A stretch of DNA of 64,000 nt from Larix kaempferi (lineage: Eukaryota > Streptophyta > Pinopsida > Pinales > Pinaceae). The notes under the pieces are model-generated. The model ran no database searches. It saw only the letters and a program-made list of their open reading frames with translations, and had not been told where the DNA came from. The stretch spans positions 1,501,001-1,565,000 of the forward strand of contig BSBM01001666.1 in assembly GCA_027924585.1 (NCBI GenBank). The letters run 5' to 3'. A program made the position numbers and the translations under genes. Below are positions 1-10,820 of this stretch, piece by piece; positions within the stretch are counted from its first letter, which is position 1, and the number at the start of each line of letters is the position of its first letter.

Positions 1-590
1 GCAACAGCTTCTTCGCCTTCATCGGTTTGTCCCGACCTTATCGGCAATATGTAGAACTCTTCTGTGTATTCCTTCACGGTCATCTCTTTTTGTCGAAAGT
101 TCTGTAATTTCCCAAACAAGGAAATCACATAGTCATTCGGCAAGAACTTCCCTTTCATCTTGGCAACCATCCTGTCCCAAGACTTGATTTTCTCCTTGCC
201 TTTATTGACTCTGTCAGCCTGTACATTGTCCCACCACAATGAGGCATGACCCTTCAACCTCAGACATGCAGTCTTAACCCACCTGGGATCCTCGATCTGC
301 TCTATGTCGAAGTATTTCTCCATTTCTCTAAACCAGTCAATCAAGTCTTCTGGATCCAGACTTCCTAAGAAGGTACATACATCCATCTTCGTCCAACCTC
401 TCATATCTGTTAGAAGCTTGATGAGTTTGTCTTCTGGTTCTTCTCCTGCTGCTTCCCATGCTTCCACTTCTTCGACCTCCCCGTTGTTGTGGTCTAACGC
501 ATCAGGAATACAGCCACGCCTTTGGCTTTCTTTGATTGATGCGACTTCATTAGTCAAAGTTCGCATTGTTCGAACGCAAAGTTCTCATTG
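1..590 (-). pseudogene. Ty3/gypsy gag fragment (element C), broken and cut by window edge
   Basis: Read on the minus strand from about 590 to 1, this gives the core of a retrotransposon gag (capsid) domain: WFREMEKYF, then CLRLKGHASLWWD, a W-x2-M block ending MKGKFLP, and FRQKEMTVKEYTEEF. This is the Retrotrans_gag pattern of chromovirus-like Ty3 elements; capsid forms the particle in which element RNA is copied. The frame is still open at base 1, so nucleocapsid and pol lie outside the window. The N-terminal side is damaged: a 22-bp tandem duplication (555-598) shifts the frame, and stops appear above it, so no start can be fixed. PBS-like sequences and a candidate 5' LTR sit just upstream, as expected. 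The family call is firm; the clade is inferred. Confidence 0.85.
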
Positions 591-598
591 TTCGAACA
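555..598. repeat. 22-bp tandem duplication that breaks gag
   Basis: Two adjacent 22-bp units (555-576 and 577-598) differ at two positions. Because 22 is not a multiple of three, the extra unit shifts the minus-strand gag frame: the frame that reads into the capsid domain is closed upstream, and the upstream frame runs into a stop just past the duplication. Confidence 0.85.
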
Positions 599-841
599 CA
601 CTCGTCGAACATCTCACGATCAACTATGACTGTTGCACCACGCGCTCTTCATCCAAATCCTCGAACATTAACGCCTATGTGATCCATTTTCAACCTCAGC
701 TGAAACTCCCACTCATCCAATCGCAACCGGACTTTCATAGGATGTGCACAACTCTACCCAACTGCAGCTAGAGTTGTAAACACACTTGCAGTCTCTCCTA
801 TCCACAGGATACTGCTTCAACTCGACCGGACTCACATCCGG

Positions 842-919
842 GCTCTAATACCACTTGACCTAGTTAGGTTGATATCACTACCTTTTTGCTTACAGGATTC
901 TATTCCCGCTCTGATACAA
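842..919 (-). other. Two candidate primer-binding sites (initiator tRNA-Met type)
   Basis: On the minus strand, 853-842 reads TGGTATTAGAGC and 919-908 reads TTGTATCAGAGC. Each differs by one base from the plant Ty-element PBS TGGTATCAGAGC, complementary to the 3' end of initiator tRNA-Met. Both are preceded by GTCAAG, so the PBS neighbourhood looks duplicated about 66 bp apart. The site nearer the LTR (908-919) is the better candidate for the original. Confidence 0.6.
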
Positions 920-921
920 CT

Positions 922-1986
922 TGACGCAAGGTCACCCCGACAAGGGTTCTTGCTTAACGATTACACACAACACACACGTTCACATAAACAAGATGTAAAC
1001 AGGATGCTAGAAGTTGGCTTCTATTACTTCAAATCAATCGGTTACAATGCAAACTACAAGGAATGTAAAACAACTAACTATGTCGGCCTTAGCCTATTAC
1101 AATACAGAAGTAACTGTCTGTTATCTCAATGTGTCGATCTTCACCCTCTCCTGGTTCACTGCGAAACTCTAAGCTATGGCTCGATCTTCTCTATTCTCTT
1201 TAGATGTGTGACTCTCCTATCCAATCTACAAAACCTTCACTTGAGATCTGCTCTCTGCCAACTCTCTCCTGAGTGACTATACTCTGAACTCCCTCTGCTC
1301 TGTGCCTGCGCACAAGCCTTCTACCCTACTGCTGTTGTTCTCGAGATCACTCCAACCCCTGAGACATGCTTCCTCTGTCCGTCGATCTCCCTAATCCTGC
1401 AGACCTGTAATTGTCAGCACCTCTATTGTGCTGCACAACCTCCACCTGTGGCAACATCTGTCATGATGCCAACCACCTGCAATAACGGCTCATAACTTCC
1501 TTAGAAACCCCGAACGGCTACCAAGTACTCTGCTTGACTTATGCGCATCCTTTTGACATTGCTATAGTAGTCAGTCTTATCATTGCCTCGACCATACTGT
1601 CTTCCATCGGCCTTCGACATACCCTTTGGCCTCCCTTCACAATTTCAGGCTTCGCCAGTCCGCCCCTTCCTCCTCGCTTGGCCCATGCCCAAACCTGTCG
1701 AAGTCGTGGTTCGACAACATGTCTACCCTCAACGTCTCCGCTACAACTCTATCGTCTGTCGACCCTCAACGTCTCCGCTACAACTCTATCGTCTGTCGAC
1801 CTTGGAGGTGTCAAATTTCGACCTTCCGCATCTTCTTTCGATCGCATATCGACTTCTCCTGCACAACTTAATGACTACGACAGCCAATCTACCCTTCCGC
1901 ACCAGTGGTCGTTGGCACTCCCTCTGGTCGGCCTTCTTCATGTCGATCATCTTCGACTGCTCTGCCTAGGCCTTGATGCTCCTGCA
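922..1986 (-). mobile_element. Candidate 5' LTR of gypsy element C
   Basis: On the minus strand this interval would start TGCAGGAGC at 1986 and end GCGTCA at 922, two bases before a PBS-like site and upstream of gag, which is the expected place and orientation of a 5' LTR. The outer start resembles the first bases of the gypsy B 3' LTR ending at 48246 (TG, GGAG, GGCCTAGG in order). Only one LTR is in the window, so the outer limit is inferred and no target duplication can be tested. The DNA is pyrimidine-rich on the plus strand with many TCGAC motifs. Open frames inside are not credible genes. Confidence 0.45.
1726..1799. repeat. 37-bp perfect tandem duplication inside candidate LTR
   Basis: Two identical adjacent 37-bp units, 1726-1762 and 1763-1799, each beginning CCCTCAACGTCTCCGC. 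Perfect identity suggests a recent slippage or unequal-crossover event. Confidence 0.9.
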
Positions 1987-2092
1987 TAATTTACTCAAGT
2001 TTGTCTCCATGATGTTCAATCTAATTTCTATTTTTGTGGATGCAAGTGTGTTAACTAAATGCTAAAGCCTAGTATTCCATTTTGGTCCTAAA

Positions 2093-2377
2093 ATAATGAT
2101 TTCTATTATTTTAAATACTAAAATGTATTTTCATGTGCAAATGTCTAAAATAATCATTTCTATTATTTCAAATACTAAAATGTATTTTCATGTGCAAATG
2201 TCTAAAATAATCATTTCTATTATTTCAAATACTAAAATGTATTTTCATGTGCAAATGTCTAAAATAATAATTTCTATTATTTCAAATACTAAAATGTATT
2301 TTCATGTGCAAATGTCTAAAATAATAATTTCTATTATTTTAAATACTAAAATGAATTTTCCTAAGCAAATGTTCTAA
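2093..2377. repeat. Tandem array, 57-bp unit, five copies
   Basis: Five copies start at 2093, 2150, 2207, 2264 and 2321. The first four are nearly identical; the fifth decays at its right end. The unit is very AT-rich and contains TACTAAAATGTATTTTCATG. As 57 is divisible by three, the array stays open in one frame and gives a repeating 19-residue peptide; I read that as a by-product of the period, not a gene. Confidence 0.95.
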
Positions 2378-2435
2378 ATGCAATTTTATACGTTTTTATG
2401 CATAATGTTTAACAATCAATCCCTTCTAGGACCTA

Positions 2436-2631
2436 AGTACCACACGGTTGGGCCCATCCGTCATTTATTCTCATCTTTTGACATGGTACCACTCCGTTGG
2501 GTCCAATCACCAGTCGTTTCCATTTATCGGCAAGGTACCACATCGTCGAGTACTTGCGTCCGTTATTTCTGTTTCTCGGCAAGGTACCACATCATCGGGC
2601 CCTTGCGTCCATTATTTATGTTTCTCTGTGT
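2436..2631. repeat. Tandem array, 49-bp unit, four diverged copies
   Basis: The anchor GGTACCAC (first copy AGTACCAC) falls at 2436, 2485, 2534 and 2583, an exact 49-bp step. Units share a CGGGCCC/TTGCGTCC-like middle and a TTATTTxTGTTTCTC end. The array is GC-richer than the 57-bp array about 60 bp to its left. Confidence 0.9.
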
Positions 2632-2802
2632 ATTTTGCTTTATGTTTCCTATGTGTTGAGGTGATGCATATGTAGTAGTTGATACTAGCATATTTTTTTT
2701 GGGCATGTGTTATCAACTGTAGGACTGGTGATGATGAGATACATGTATGTGTAGTCGTAGATGAAACACATGGACATATTTATGTATGATTGATATATAG
2801 GG

Positions 2803-3243
2803 TTATGTAGTCGGGTGATGTACTAGGTGCCAATTCAATACCTCATTGGTGACAGAGTCAGCGAATGCATTGGCGTTTCTCGGTATATGTGTAAAGGTTA
2901 TGGTTTCAAACTGTCGAATGAGAATTTACACACGCAGAAACTTTCGGAAGAGGAGCGAGTTGCGGATAGGGAATACATTATTCAACTGCGATACGACAAC
3001 TTGGGAGTCAAGGTGCACTTGTAGATGGTAAATTCCTAGGTGTAGGGCATAGCTTAATAGACCTATTACGACATCATACTCTACTTGGGTTTTTGTTAGT
3101 GCCCCCAAGCACACTCTGTCGATGTAGTGGAGTGTATGGGAGGGATAATATATAACCCAGGCAGCATATGCTAGATGTTTGGACTATCGACTGGCACCGT
3201 CTACATATCCTATGTAGATGTTTGTTTGAGAGGCCATCTGCAT
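2803..3243 (-). pseudogene. RNase H-like domain at the 3' end of gypsy A2
   Basis: Translation from 3243 to the TAA at 2803-2805 (about 146 codons) gives an RNase H fold pattern: IYIGYVDGAS near the start, TQVEYDVVIGLL in the middle, then HLQVHLDSQVVVSQLN and THIPRNANAFADS. The four acidic residues of the D-E-D-D active site (VDG, VEY, LDS, ADS) are all present. Two in-frame stops interrupt it, one after GAS and one after FLRV, so it is not functional as it stands. RNase H removes the RNA strand of the RNA/DNA hybrid. Gypsy A has the same domain at 25535-26040, after integrase, so it is a second RNase H distinct from the one following RT. The last-domain position is seen in both copies. Confidence 0.8.
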
Positions 3244-3383
3244 TTGAAGAAAAGAGGTAGTTTACTTTCTAATTCGAGATAGTCAGAAATGACAGTAAAT
3301 TTTTTGACACAAAATAAGAATATCAACGGCTGGTGTTGGATGTCTTGTTTGTGTTCAGGGGGTACAAACCCCCTTTTGATTTG

Positions 3384-4805
3384 TTAGTTTTTTGGGAATG
3401 CTTGCAGGTGGTCTGTGTCTCCGTCGGAGGATGGGGAATCACTGAAAGTGGGGACACCGGATAAAGGAGATTCAGCATCGATGGTATTTGGTAAGGTCGG
3501 TATTACTTCCTCGGTTGGTGACCTTTGCGGAGTTATACGGAGGGGTTGTAATTGGCCTTGCATTCTCATTAGTTCGAGACAAGATTGTCGTTCGGTGAGC
3601 ATAATGGGGCATTGAAAGGAGAAGTGAGTGGTCTCTCCACAAGATCGACAAGGTCTTGGTACGCATGGATGGAAGCATTCTTAGTTTTCATGAGTATTTA
3701 TTTGCTCCATGATGCATGTAATGGCACTAGGAGGGATCATATGTGTGGAATGCCCACAGGAAGAGAATTCGTCGTGTGGCGATGTTGTCATAAGATTATA
3801 TGTTTCTTGCAAAGGTATAGGCTCTATCACAATTTCTGCAGCTGGTGCAACTTGTGTGGGAGGGACTACTAACGATGCCACTAATTTGGTGACCACATTA
3901 ATGGATGTTGATTCCTAGTTTAAGAAGGGGGGTTCCTCAATTGTTACTTGAGTGAGACAAACCGTTTCCAACACCTCTCGGTAGTGAGGGAGTTCTGTTC
4001 AATGGTGCGTATAGTGCCCATATTGAGCGCATATGGAACATGCGTGATTTGTATGAAATGTTTTGGTCTTAGATGTGGGTGAGGGAGGTGTGCTCCCTTT
4101 TACCGTCGGTGGAGCGTGGGTGATGCTAACAGGGGTGTTAAGCAAATTCCTTAGTTCTGGTAGAGTAGGACATAGATTTGTTGCATGGCCTTGCTGCCCA
4201 CAAAGAGAACACAGTAGTGTGTTCCTTTGAATGGGAGTATTGATCATAACTGGGGCTTTTAACTCCTGATGGTTGATGCCCCCTACTTTAGGATTCATGG
4301 TTTCTACTTAATTAGACGTTAGGTTAGGTAATAGGGGACCTTTCAACTTCGGTTTTTTGGTGCCCCCATTGGTGGTCTCAGTGACGACCGATTGTGATGT
4401 AGTTGCGTATTTCATAGGTTGGGCTATAGTAAGTGAACATGTTATGGGCCTCACAGCCGTACTAGCTGAAATAAAGACAAACTCATAATGGGCAGTTGTA
4501 TTGGAATCCATCTTTAGGAAGGGTGGTGTAAGGTACCAAACCGAGATTCCCAAAGTTAGCCCAAGTAGAGTTAACTGAGCCATAACCTGCATCCCTTGTA
4601 CACCCGTGGGAGGATACAAGAATGGGATTTGAAAAATAGGTGGTACCGATGGACTCAACGTTTGTTCAATGCCATGACTCAGTGTTGTTACTGATGATGA
4701 TGTTGAGGTAGAGGCGGCTCCATTTTTAGCAGTGAAAATTGTGCACATTAGGCCATCAGTCGATGCAGGGATCTTGGGTGGTGGTCCCGTATATGGTCCT
4801 AACAA
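3384..4805 (-). pseudogene. Post-protease linker with three CCHC zinc knuckles (A2)
   Basis: This continues the protease frame without a frameshift. After a Pro/Ser/Thr-rich stretch (4805-4308) come two C-x2-C-x4-H-x4-C modules, CSLCGQQGHATNLC (near 4210) and CSICAQYGHYTHH whose last Cys is replaced by a stop (3999-4001), then a third, CRSCGETTHFSFQC (near 3625). Such knuckles normally sit in gag nucleocapsid and bind RNA; here they follow protease, in addition to the ordinary gag knuckle near 5860. In-frame stops lie at 4308, 3999, near 3919, 3681 and 3384. Copy A has matching sequence at 44290-45400, including the first two knuckles. The function of a post-protease nucleocapsid-like linker is unknown to me. 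Confidence 0.7.
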
Positions 4806-4817
4806 ATTGGATTCCTT

Positions 4818-5654
4818 TTACATACCAGAGGCAATGTCAACATATGGTTGATCATTGGCCAATACAGTCAATAGGTCATTTTTAGGGTTGCTTGTGGTAT
4901 TAGGGTCATAGTAGTTAAGCAGGTCGAGGGTAACTACCTTCCCATTTAAGGGAAACATCATGATAAAGAAGAATGAGGAGGAAACCTCCTTCATGGCGCA
5001 CATGTAACTACGCCCCAAGAGGATGTTGTAGTCGAGTTTTGAGTCGACTACTTTGATATCAATCATAACCATCTTTCCTTCCAACTCTATGGGGACATTT
5101 TGGTACAATCCTCTAGGTCGAGATGGTCTCTAATCATATGTGCAAAGAGCAATAGATGAGGGGACTAGCTTAGGAGATCCTAATCGTTTCCAGACTTTTG
5201 CAGACATGACACAAGTGGATATGCCTTCGTTGATGATGCATTGATGGATCATGTCCTTCTTTACAATAACTAGAACTTGAAATGCGACTGACGACAGTAG
5301 TCGCGGATCACCTTTGTCGAGATAAAAGGTCATGAGGTGCGAGTCAGAAGGGTCAACGACACCAATTGCAATGAGTAATGCCTTTCTTTGTTTCAGATAA
5401 GACTGTAATACTTCTAATGTGGCCATAATTGTAGGGGATTAAGCCAAGTTGTCCACAATACTGTAATTATGGGTGGCCTTCATGTGAGGGTTATTAGGGA
5501 TACGCCGAAGTAGAAATTTCGGGATCCATGGTATTTGTTTGGTATTCAGGCGTGGTATATGTAGTGGGACCCTCGAGGGGATAGGAACGTCTTCCACTTG
5601 CGGGGTGGTAGGATCGTCATAACCTATGGCTAGTGTCTGAAGGTTTACATCCAA
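4818..5654 (-). pseudogene. Aspartic protease region of gypsy A2
   Basis: One frame runs 5654 to 4818 with stops at 5439-5441 and 5130-5132. It contains CIINEGISTCVMS, the decayed active-site strand (family elements carry Asp before the Gly; here Asn-Glu), and further on the second-half pattern VVDSKLDYNILLGRSYM with MFPLNGKVVTLDLL, typical of retropepsin-like proteases of plant Ty3 elements. Protease would cut the gag-pol polyprotein. Gypsy A carries the same block at 45419-46124 (for example STFEVLQSC matching ATLEVLQSY), where the residue corresponding to the first stop is Gln, so that stop is consistent with CAA changing to TAA. The altered active site and stops make it inactive. Confidence 0.75.
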
Positions 5655-6610
5655 TGTATAGATATTTTGGAAAGAACCGTCGTCCGGCGGGAAAGGGTCT
5701 TGATGTTGTGTGACTACCCCTTGACTGGAAAAGGGTTGCTATAACACAGTGGTTTGTGGTTGGGGAGGATTCTCTGCCTGAGGAGGGTTCTCCATCATCT
5801 TCTTTTTGGATTCCACTAACTATTGGCAGTCGGGGATAAGAGGACAATGATGTGTGTAATGACCATAATTGTCGCAAATGGAGCAACAATAATTGGTTCT
5901 CAATGGGGGATTCTTCCCTTGTTCGGGGGGATTGTTATTCCATGTATTTGGATCACCCATATTCTGGTTTTGTTAGGGAGGGATATTTCCCCCTTGCCCC
6001 GACTGTTGATTCAGTTTGTTCTTACCTTTCTTCTTCCCTTGATTCTGTGGATTTTGGGGATTTGCGGTGTTCAATTGCTCAAATTTTTGAGTTTGTTGAA
6101 CATAAGAAGGTTGAACTAAATTAACCCCCATGTGGAGGGCTAGTTTTTGACCAGTTGGGAATGGGAACGCATAATATGGGTTATATCCTGGTGGTGGGAT
6201 AAATGCAGTTTGCATTCCATAAGAGGTGGACGTAGGAACGATGTGCACCATTGGTGGTGTAGGAACCATCATCGCTTAGCTAACGTTTGGGTAGGTAGGG
6301 CTATATGGTCCATATTGTAACTGACCAACTGATGGTGTTGGTATCGGTGTAGGGGGTATCGACAGAGGTGGCATGGATGGGTAATATGGAACCATGTTGA
6401 ATAGCACCAATGTGGTAGGAGGAGCCTTTCCTAGATGGGAAATGGACCCAATAATCCCATTTGCCGAATGTGATGAGCCCGAATGTGTAGGATCCAATGA
6501 CCGATGCCCCAGGAGGATTGTGTAAAGTTAGTCGAATTGTGCATATGTCAGGTCAAAATGCTGAGCTTTCAGAATGACCTCTTCCTCTCTTTGTGGCATG
6601 GAGGTGGCAA
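5655..6610 (-). pseudogene. Gag C-terminal half with zinc knuckle (A2)
   Basis: Same frame as the protease. It starts just after a frameshift near 6610 with AATSMPQREEEVILKAQHF, passes a long Pro/Asn/Gln-rich linker (PPGYNPYYAF, then GKKKGKNKLN) and reaches the nucleocapsid knuckle CSICDNYGHYTHHC at about 5830-5875. Stops lie near 6273, 5970, 5815 and 5760. The knuckle would package element RNA. The same linker-knuckle order is recognisable, more decayed, at 47778-47953 and 46130-46343 in copy A. There is no sharp gag/protease boundary. Confidence 0.7.
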
Positions 6611-7338
6611 CATATTTAGCTATGCCGGTTGGAGAGATTTGATAAACCAATCCAATAAAAAGGGAGGTTGTATTTCGATCTTGCATAGTGTGCAGAATCT
6701 ACGCCACTCATGGATGTGATCCTGATGTGGGTGGAAGTATTTTGTCGAAACTCAGTGAGAATTTCAAGGCCTAGATCATGTCGGATTGGTAGTTGAAAGT
6801 ACGTAAGAAATGCAGTGGACAACGTCACAAATGTGGAGTGGGTTCCACTTTCTGGGTTTACGTACCATTTTGTTGTCATGTCGGTGAGGGTACGCTAGAA
6901 GAGGCAAAGCCTCACGGGGTTGACCACTATGCTATTAGATGAACACCATAAGTGGAAAGACATAACATGTTTGGCAGGATCGTCTCCCTGCTTTCCTTCG
7001 AATTTGGGAATGTCGGAAGGAAGCTTGTCTGGCATAGCCGGCCATGTCGCATCATGATCATTGGGATCATTAATCAATTTGGCCAAATCCAGTAGGTTTA
7101 AACTAGCCATGAATGGTAAAATAGGGACGACTGGTCTTTCCATTGTATGTGGGATATTATTTCCACGAGGGGGATACCTAGGTGGTGTTGTAAACAATGG
7201 TTGTCCTCTTATGAGAGAGTGTGGGTCGAAAGGAACCGAGGGATCTCTAAGGAGAGAAGCCAGCGAGGTACCTCTTCCGATGGAGGAAGAAGTGGTGTAA
7301 TTAATAGTTTCTTCGATAGGATAAAATGCACCTGACAA
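6611..7338 (-). pseudogene. Gag N-terminal half, capsid domain (A2)
   Basis: ATG at 7338 opens MSGAFYPIEETINY and leads to a capsid-type stretch: LPSDIPKFEGKQGDDPAKHV, FHLWCSSNSI, KWYVNPESGTHSTFVTLSTA and LTYFQLPIRHD. This is the layout of a Retrotrans_gag domain (W-Y anchor, then F-x2-L). One in-frame TAG lies at 6895-6897 between LCLF and RTLTD, where Gln is usual, and the frame is lost near 6610. The 7338 start is plausible, but the true N-terminus may lie farther right. No LTR or PBS was found between here and 9 kb. Confidence 0.7.
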
Positions 7339-8340
7339 GGCTTGGCCTTAACCAGATGATCCTATCAATGTATCCTGGGAGCGGCCCTAGCTAGGGTACC
7401 TTCCTTGTGAAACACGCGAAGAAGGTGTAATAACACCCCTTGAGAGAGGGGATAGGCCTTGCAGTCTACGAGATTGTATCGGGATGTTGTTTTGTTCTTC
7501 AATGGTGAAGGCTTTGTGTCAAATGAGAGTGATAGTGGAATTTAAACACAATTGAACAAATGCAAAAATATGCCAATCACAACAGATGCAAAATTGTGCG
7601 ATAAGTGAGTGATATGTGCAATGTTGGTTTTAGTGCATGATCTCCCACGTGTAGGTTCTTTTTATTACAAGTTAGTGAACTTGTAGTTAAAAAGAAAATA
7701 AATGTAAATTCCCTAGAAGACCTAACGTCCTTCCTCTCAAAATGTAACTAGGCCTCCCAAAAGCACAACTAATGGTGATAATGGTATCTACTCACCAATT
7801 GACTAGTGGAGGTAACAAAGAGCTAGTTCTACCAACAATGGGGCCATTGTTCCAATCAACAAGACTTGGTAACACCTTCCAACAACAATAGCTAACTTCA
7901 AGACTCAACTGCACTCACAATTTCTCCTTGGTGATGTCCTAAGTTGGGCCACTAAGATACCTTACGTCAAGTGTGGATCAGTGGTTCGGCCTGCATGTTA
8001 TAGTGTCGTATCCATACAACAAGTTGAGTGGCTTGTAGGGAGAGCATGGTAGCTATACCTCAACATTCACCTCCTTGGTCATAGTGCACTTCTAATCCAG
8101 GTTTTCTTTTAACACTTGCTTATAGCAGGATTCTGTAAGTACCCTATGAGTCAACAATGTTATGTTTCAAAATATCACTAATGAAACTAGATTGGTGGGC
8201 ATTAATGGATGCCTAGCCCAATCAATCCTACCTAACTAAACTATTGTTTTGTGACCTCTTGTGGAGGATTTTAATTGGTTAAGACAATTACAATGTTGAT
8301 TATAAGGGGTTTGAATGTCTCACTTATGGAGTGTAAGAGG

Positions 8341-8670
8341 GGTATTTCACAATCCCTACCTTTCTTATTCACCAAGCTCACATGAAGTGTGACGTGAAGA
8401 GCATACTAGGATTGGAAGAGTTTTTATGCCTCCTATTGTGTGCTAGTGGTGCAAACACATGTGATGAAAGCAAAAAATGATTTTATCGGCAAATTAACTA
8501 AAAGAGTATATCAAGTAATGCGTACTTTTAACTCTAAGAGATGCTCATGACGCTTTGCAAAATCAAATATTCTAACTAATAGACAAGTGTGCAATGGAGG
8601 TATTTCATACTTCTCACCTTTTTTCTAATTCACCAAGCTCACATGGAGTGGGAGGTGAAGAGCATACTTC
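8341..8670. repeat. Diverged direct repeat pair, spacing 258 bp
   Basis: A 70-bp segment starting GGTATTTCA at 8341 recurs at 8599; both hold CACCAAGCTCACATG and a GTGAAGAGCATACT end. Similarity seems to continue weakly to the right (CCTCxTTGTGTGC). It may be a remnant of a longer tandem repeat. Confidence 0.65.
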
Positions 8671-10820
8671 AGGAGAAAAGTGTCTGTACGTCCTCGCTTG
8701 TGTGCAAAAAGTGTTTTCCACACTAGCAATACTACTAAAAACAACATGTCAATTGATGTATAAACAAGAAATGGTCTTGAAAACTAGTGACAACAATGGG
8801 TCACGTTGAAAGCCTCAAAGTTGGTTACCTAGGTAAGTTTCAAGAGAAATGTACTCTTCACTTCCTAATATTGGTCTAGGTGCACTAATTACTAAAAACT
8901 TAAGTAATTGGGTGAATTAGCCTTAATTTAAGTTCACTAGTAAGCAGCAATTACGCTGCCAAGCTAAGTTATGCAGATAAAAATCAAATAAACAACAGTA
9001 GCACAGCTAAACTAGACTTTTTTGTGCGGACTGCGCGGATTAATACAAAATAGACGTGCTATAGCGCAAGTAATACACTAACCTTATGTGTTGGTGCAAT
9101 GAGCGGTGTAGCGCATGTATGACACTAGTAACCTGCGATATGCGCGCGACTGTCTAAGTCGATTCCGCGCTATCAACGCAGCAGAGACGCTGGGAAAATA
9201 TCCTACGGCCGTGATGGGGCCAAGTTCTGGAAGCAAGGGGTGGAATACCTGATCTCCTGCAAGTGACAAATACCCAGAATTATATACTTAGCATAAAACA
9301 ACCTAGTTTAAAAAGAAATGAACAAAAATAAGTATGGTGGCCATTAGAACTGTTGTGGAAAAAATTGCACATGTGCACTCTTCCACTTAGTAAGGGGCTA
9401 AGCCTTGTAGGTTGCAAGAAGGCGTCAGTCCTTGGAGCCCCTATTTGGTTTTGGTTGGTATTCCTCCAAGTGATCCTGCAAGAGATTGTTAGTGTAGTTC
9501 ACATTCAAACATGAAAATATTGATAAAAAGAAAAATGAAAGAGATGGGGGGAGAATACAAACTTCAACAACAACCAAAGATATGTTATACCACTCTTGTA
9601 TTGCCCACTGGAATAGTTGTATATCACTTAGGAGGTGAAGGCTTCAAGGGAAGCCAACAATATCCCTTAGGGAGTCCTTTCTTGTCCAAACTAAATACTA
9701 AGTAGATGGAAGAACAATGGAGAGAAACAATTGCCCTTAGATGGAAGGTGACAAGATAGCTTGGGAATCCTTACAATGGTAGGAAATTGTGGGCTATGAG
9801 GAAGCTCCAACTCAAATATAGCAGCATAATCTTGCTTTGATTTCTCTCTACCAAATGCATGCCAATGGATTTCTTTTATAAGCCAAGAGGTGGCCAACAA
9901 ACAACTATATCAAAATGTAAACTCTCCTCCTCAAAGAACTAGTTCCAAGGTACACTAGGGGGGTTGATTAATGCCACCAAGTGTGTGAGGATCCAAATTT
10001 GGAACCTTGGGGAGGATTGAGCCTTTAATGTGCCGCAGGGAGCAAGTGGTCCCGCCGCTTTGACAGTAGCACGGATATCGAAGGAAAAGTCGCGCAGGCA
10101 TTCTTCAGATAACATGCGCTATAGCGCGAGTCAACTGTGTAATACCCACGCTACCCCTTTGTCTTGATTGTTTCTTGGCACTTATGGACTCATGTTGTGT
10201 TTTGGATCTGTTAAGGATGCCTGTGGTGATATGCATTCTTTGTGTTGATGACACCTTACTTGATGAATTGCCAAAATGTCGCATGTTTGCGACTTTTAGG
10301 CGTTAACAAGTATCTTAGTAATCTTTGTTCATGCTTTCCAAGTGATTTAGAGTATGTACATAATGCATGATTGAAATTGAATATGAAATGGATTTGAATA
10401 CTTTTTCATGTAAATGCATTTCAAGTGTTTTGATTTCATATACCTTTGATGTATTTCACGTGTCATAGGTGAAGTAGAGTGAAATAGAATAAAAGGGAAT
10501 TTATTTCATGTTGTGATGTACCCTTGAAATATTTCATGTCATAATTAGATCTTATCTCATGTATCTTTTATTTTGGAGATGTATTTATGTATCTTGTTGA
10601 ACAGTATGTATATATGTTGCTGCTAATCGTGTGTTGTTGGAATGTGAAGAAAGTATCTTTATTGAAGAATACCATGTGTCATATATTTGTATGCCTGATG
10701 TCAATCATATGGGTGATTCAAATATGATTTTTCAGGTGGATGTACCCTTGTTGAAATTTGAAGGCCTTGTAATGAGGTTTGAAGACCCTATGATGGGGAT
10801 TGAAGTATTATGGGGAGAAA

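Larger units (their letters stand above)
2803..7400 (-). mobile_element. Gypsy copy A2, internally deleted (gag-protease-RNase H)
   Basis: Modules in minus-strand order are gag (7338 to about 5800, with a zinc knuckle at its end), protease (5654-4818), a linker with three more knuckles (4805-3384) and an RNase H-like domain (3243-2803). The same modules recur at 25.5-47.9 kb in copy A, where RT, RNase H and integrase lie between linker and last RNase H. Here only about 140 bp separate them, so the RT-to-integrase block (about 3 kb in A) is gone. Most of the left two-thirds stays in one frame broken only by stop codons. I could not identify flanking LTRs, a PBS or a target duplication. Confidence 0.7.

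Noticed and set aside
304-1989. Plus-strand frames of 128-155 codons
   Set aside because: They are antisense to gag and the candidate LTR of gypsy C, which explains the sequence better.
2096-2377. 93-codon frame with a 19-residue repeated peptide
   Set aside because: It follows from a 57-bp tandem unit divisible by three; no start context or family supports a gene.
3999-4298. A cellular zinc-finger gene
   Set aside because: Same frame, order and neighbours as the retrotransposon protease linker, and repeated in gypsy A; it belongs to the element.
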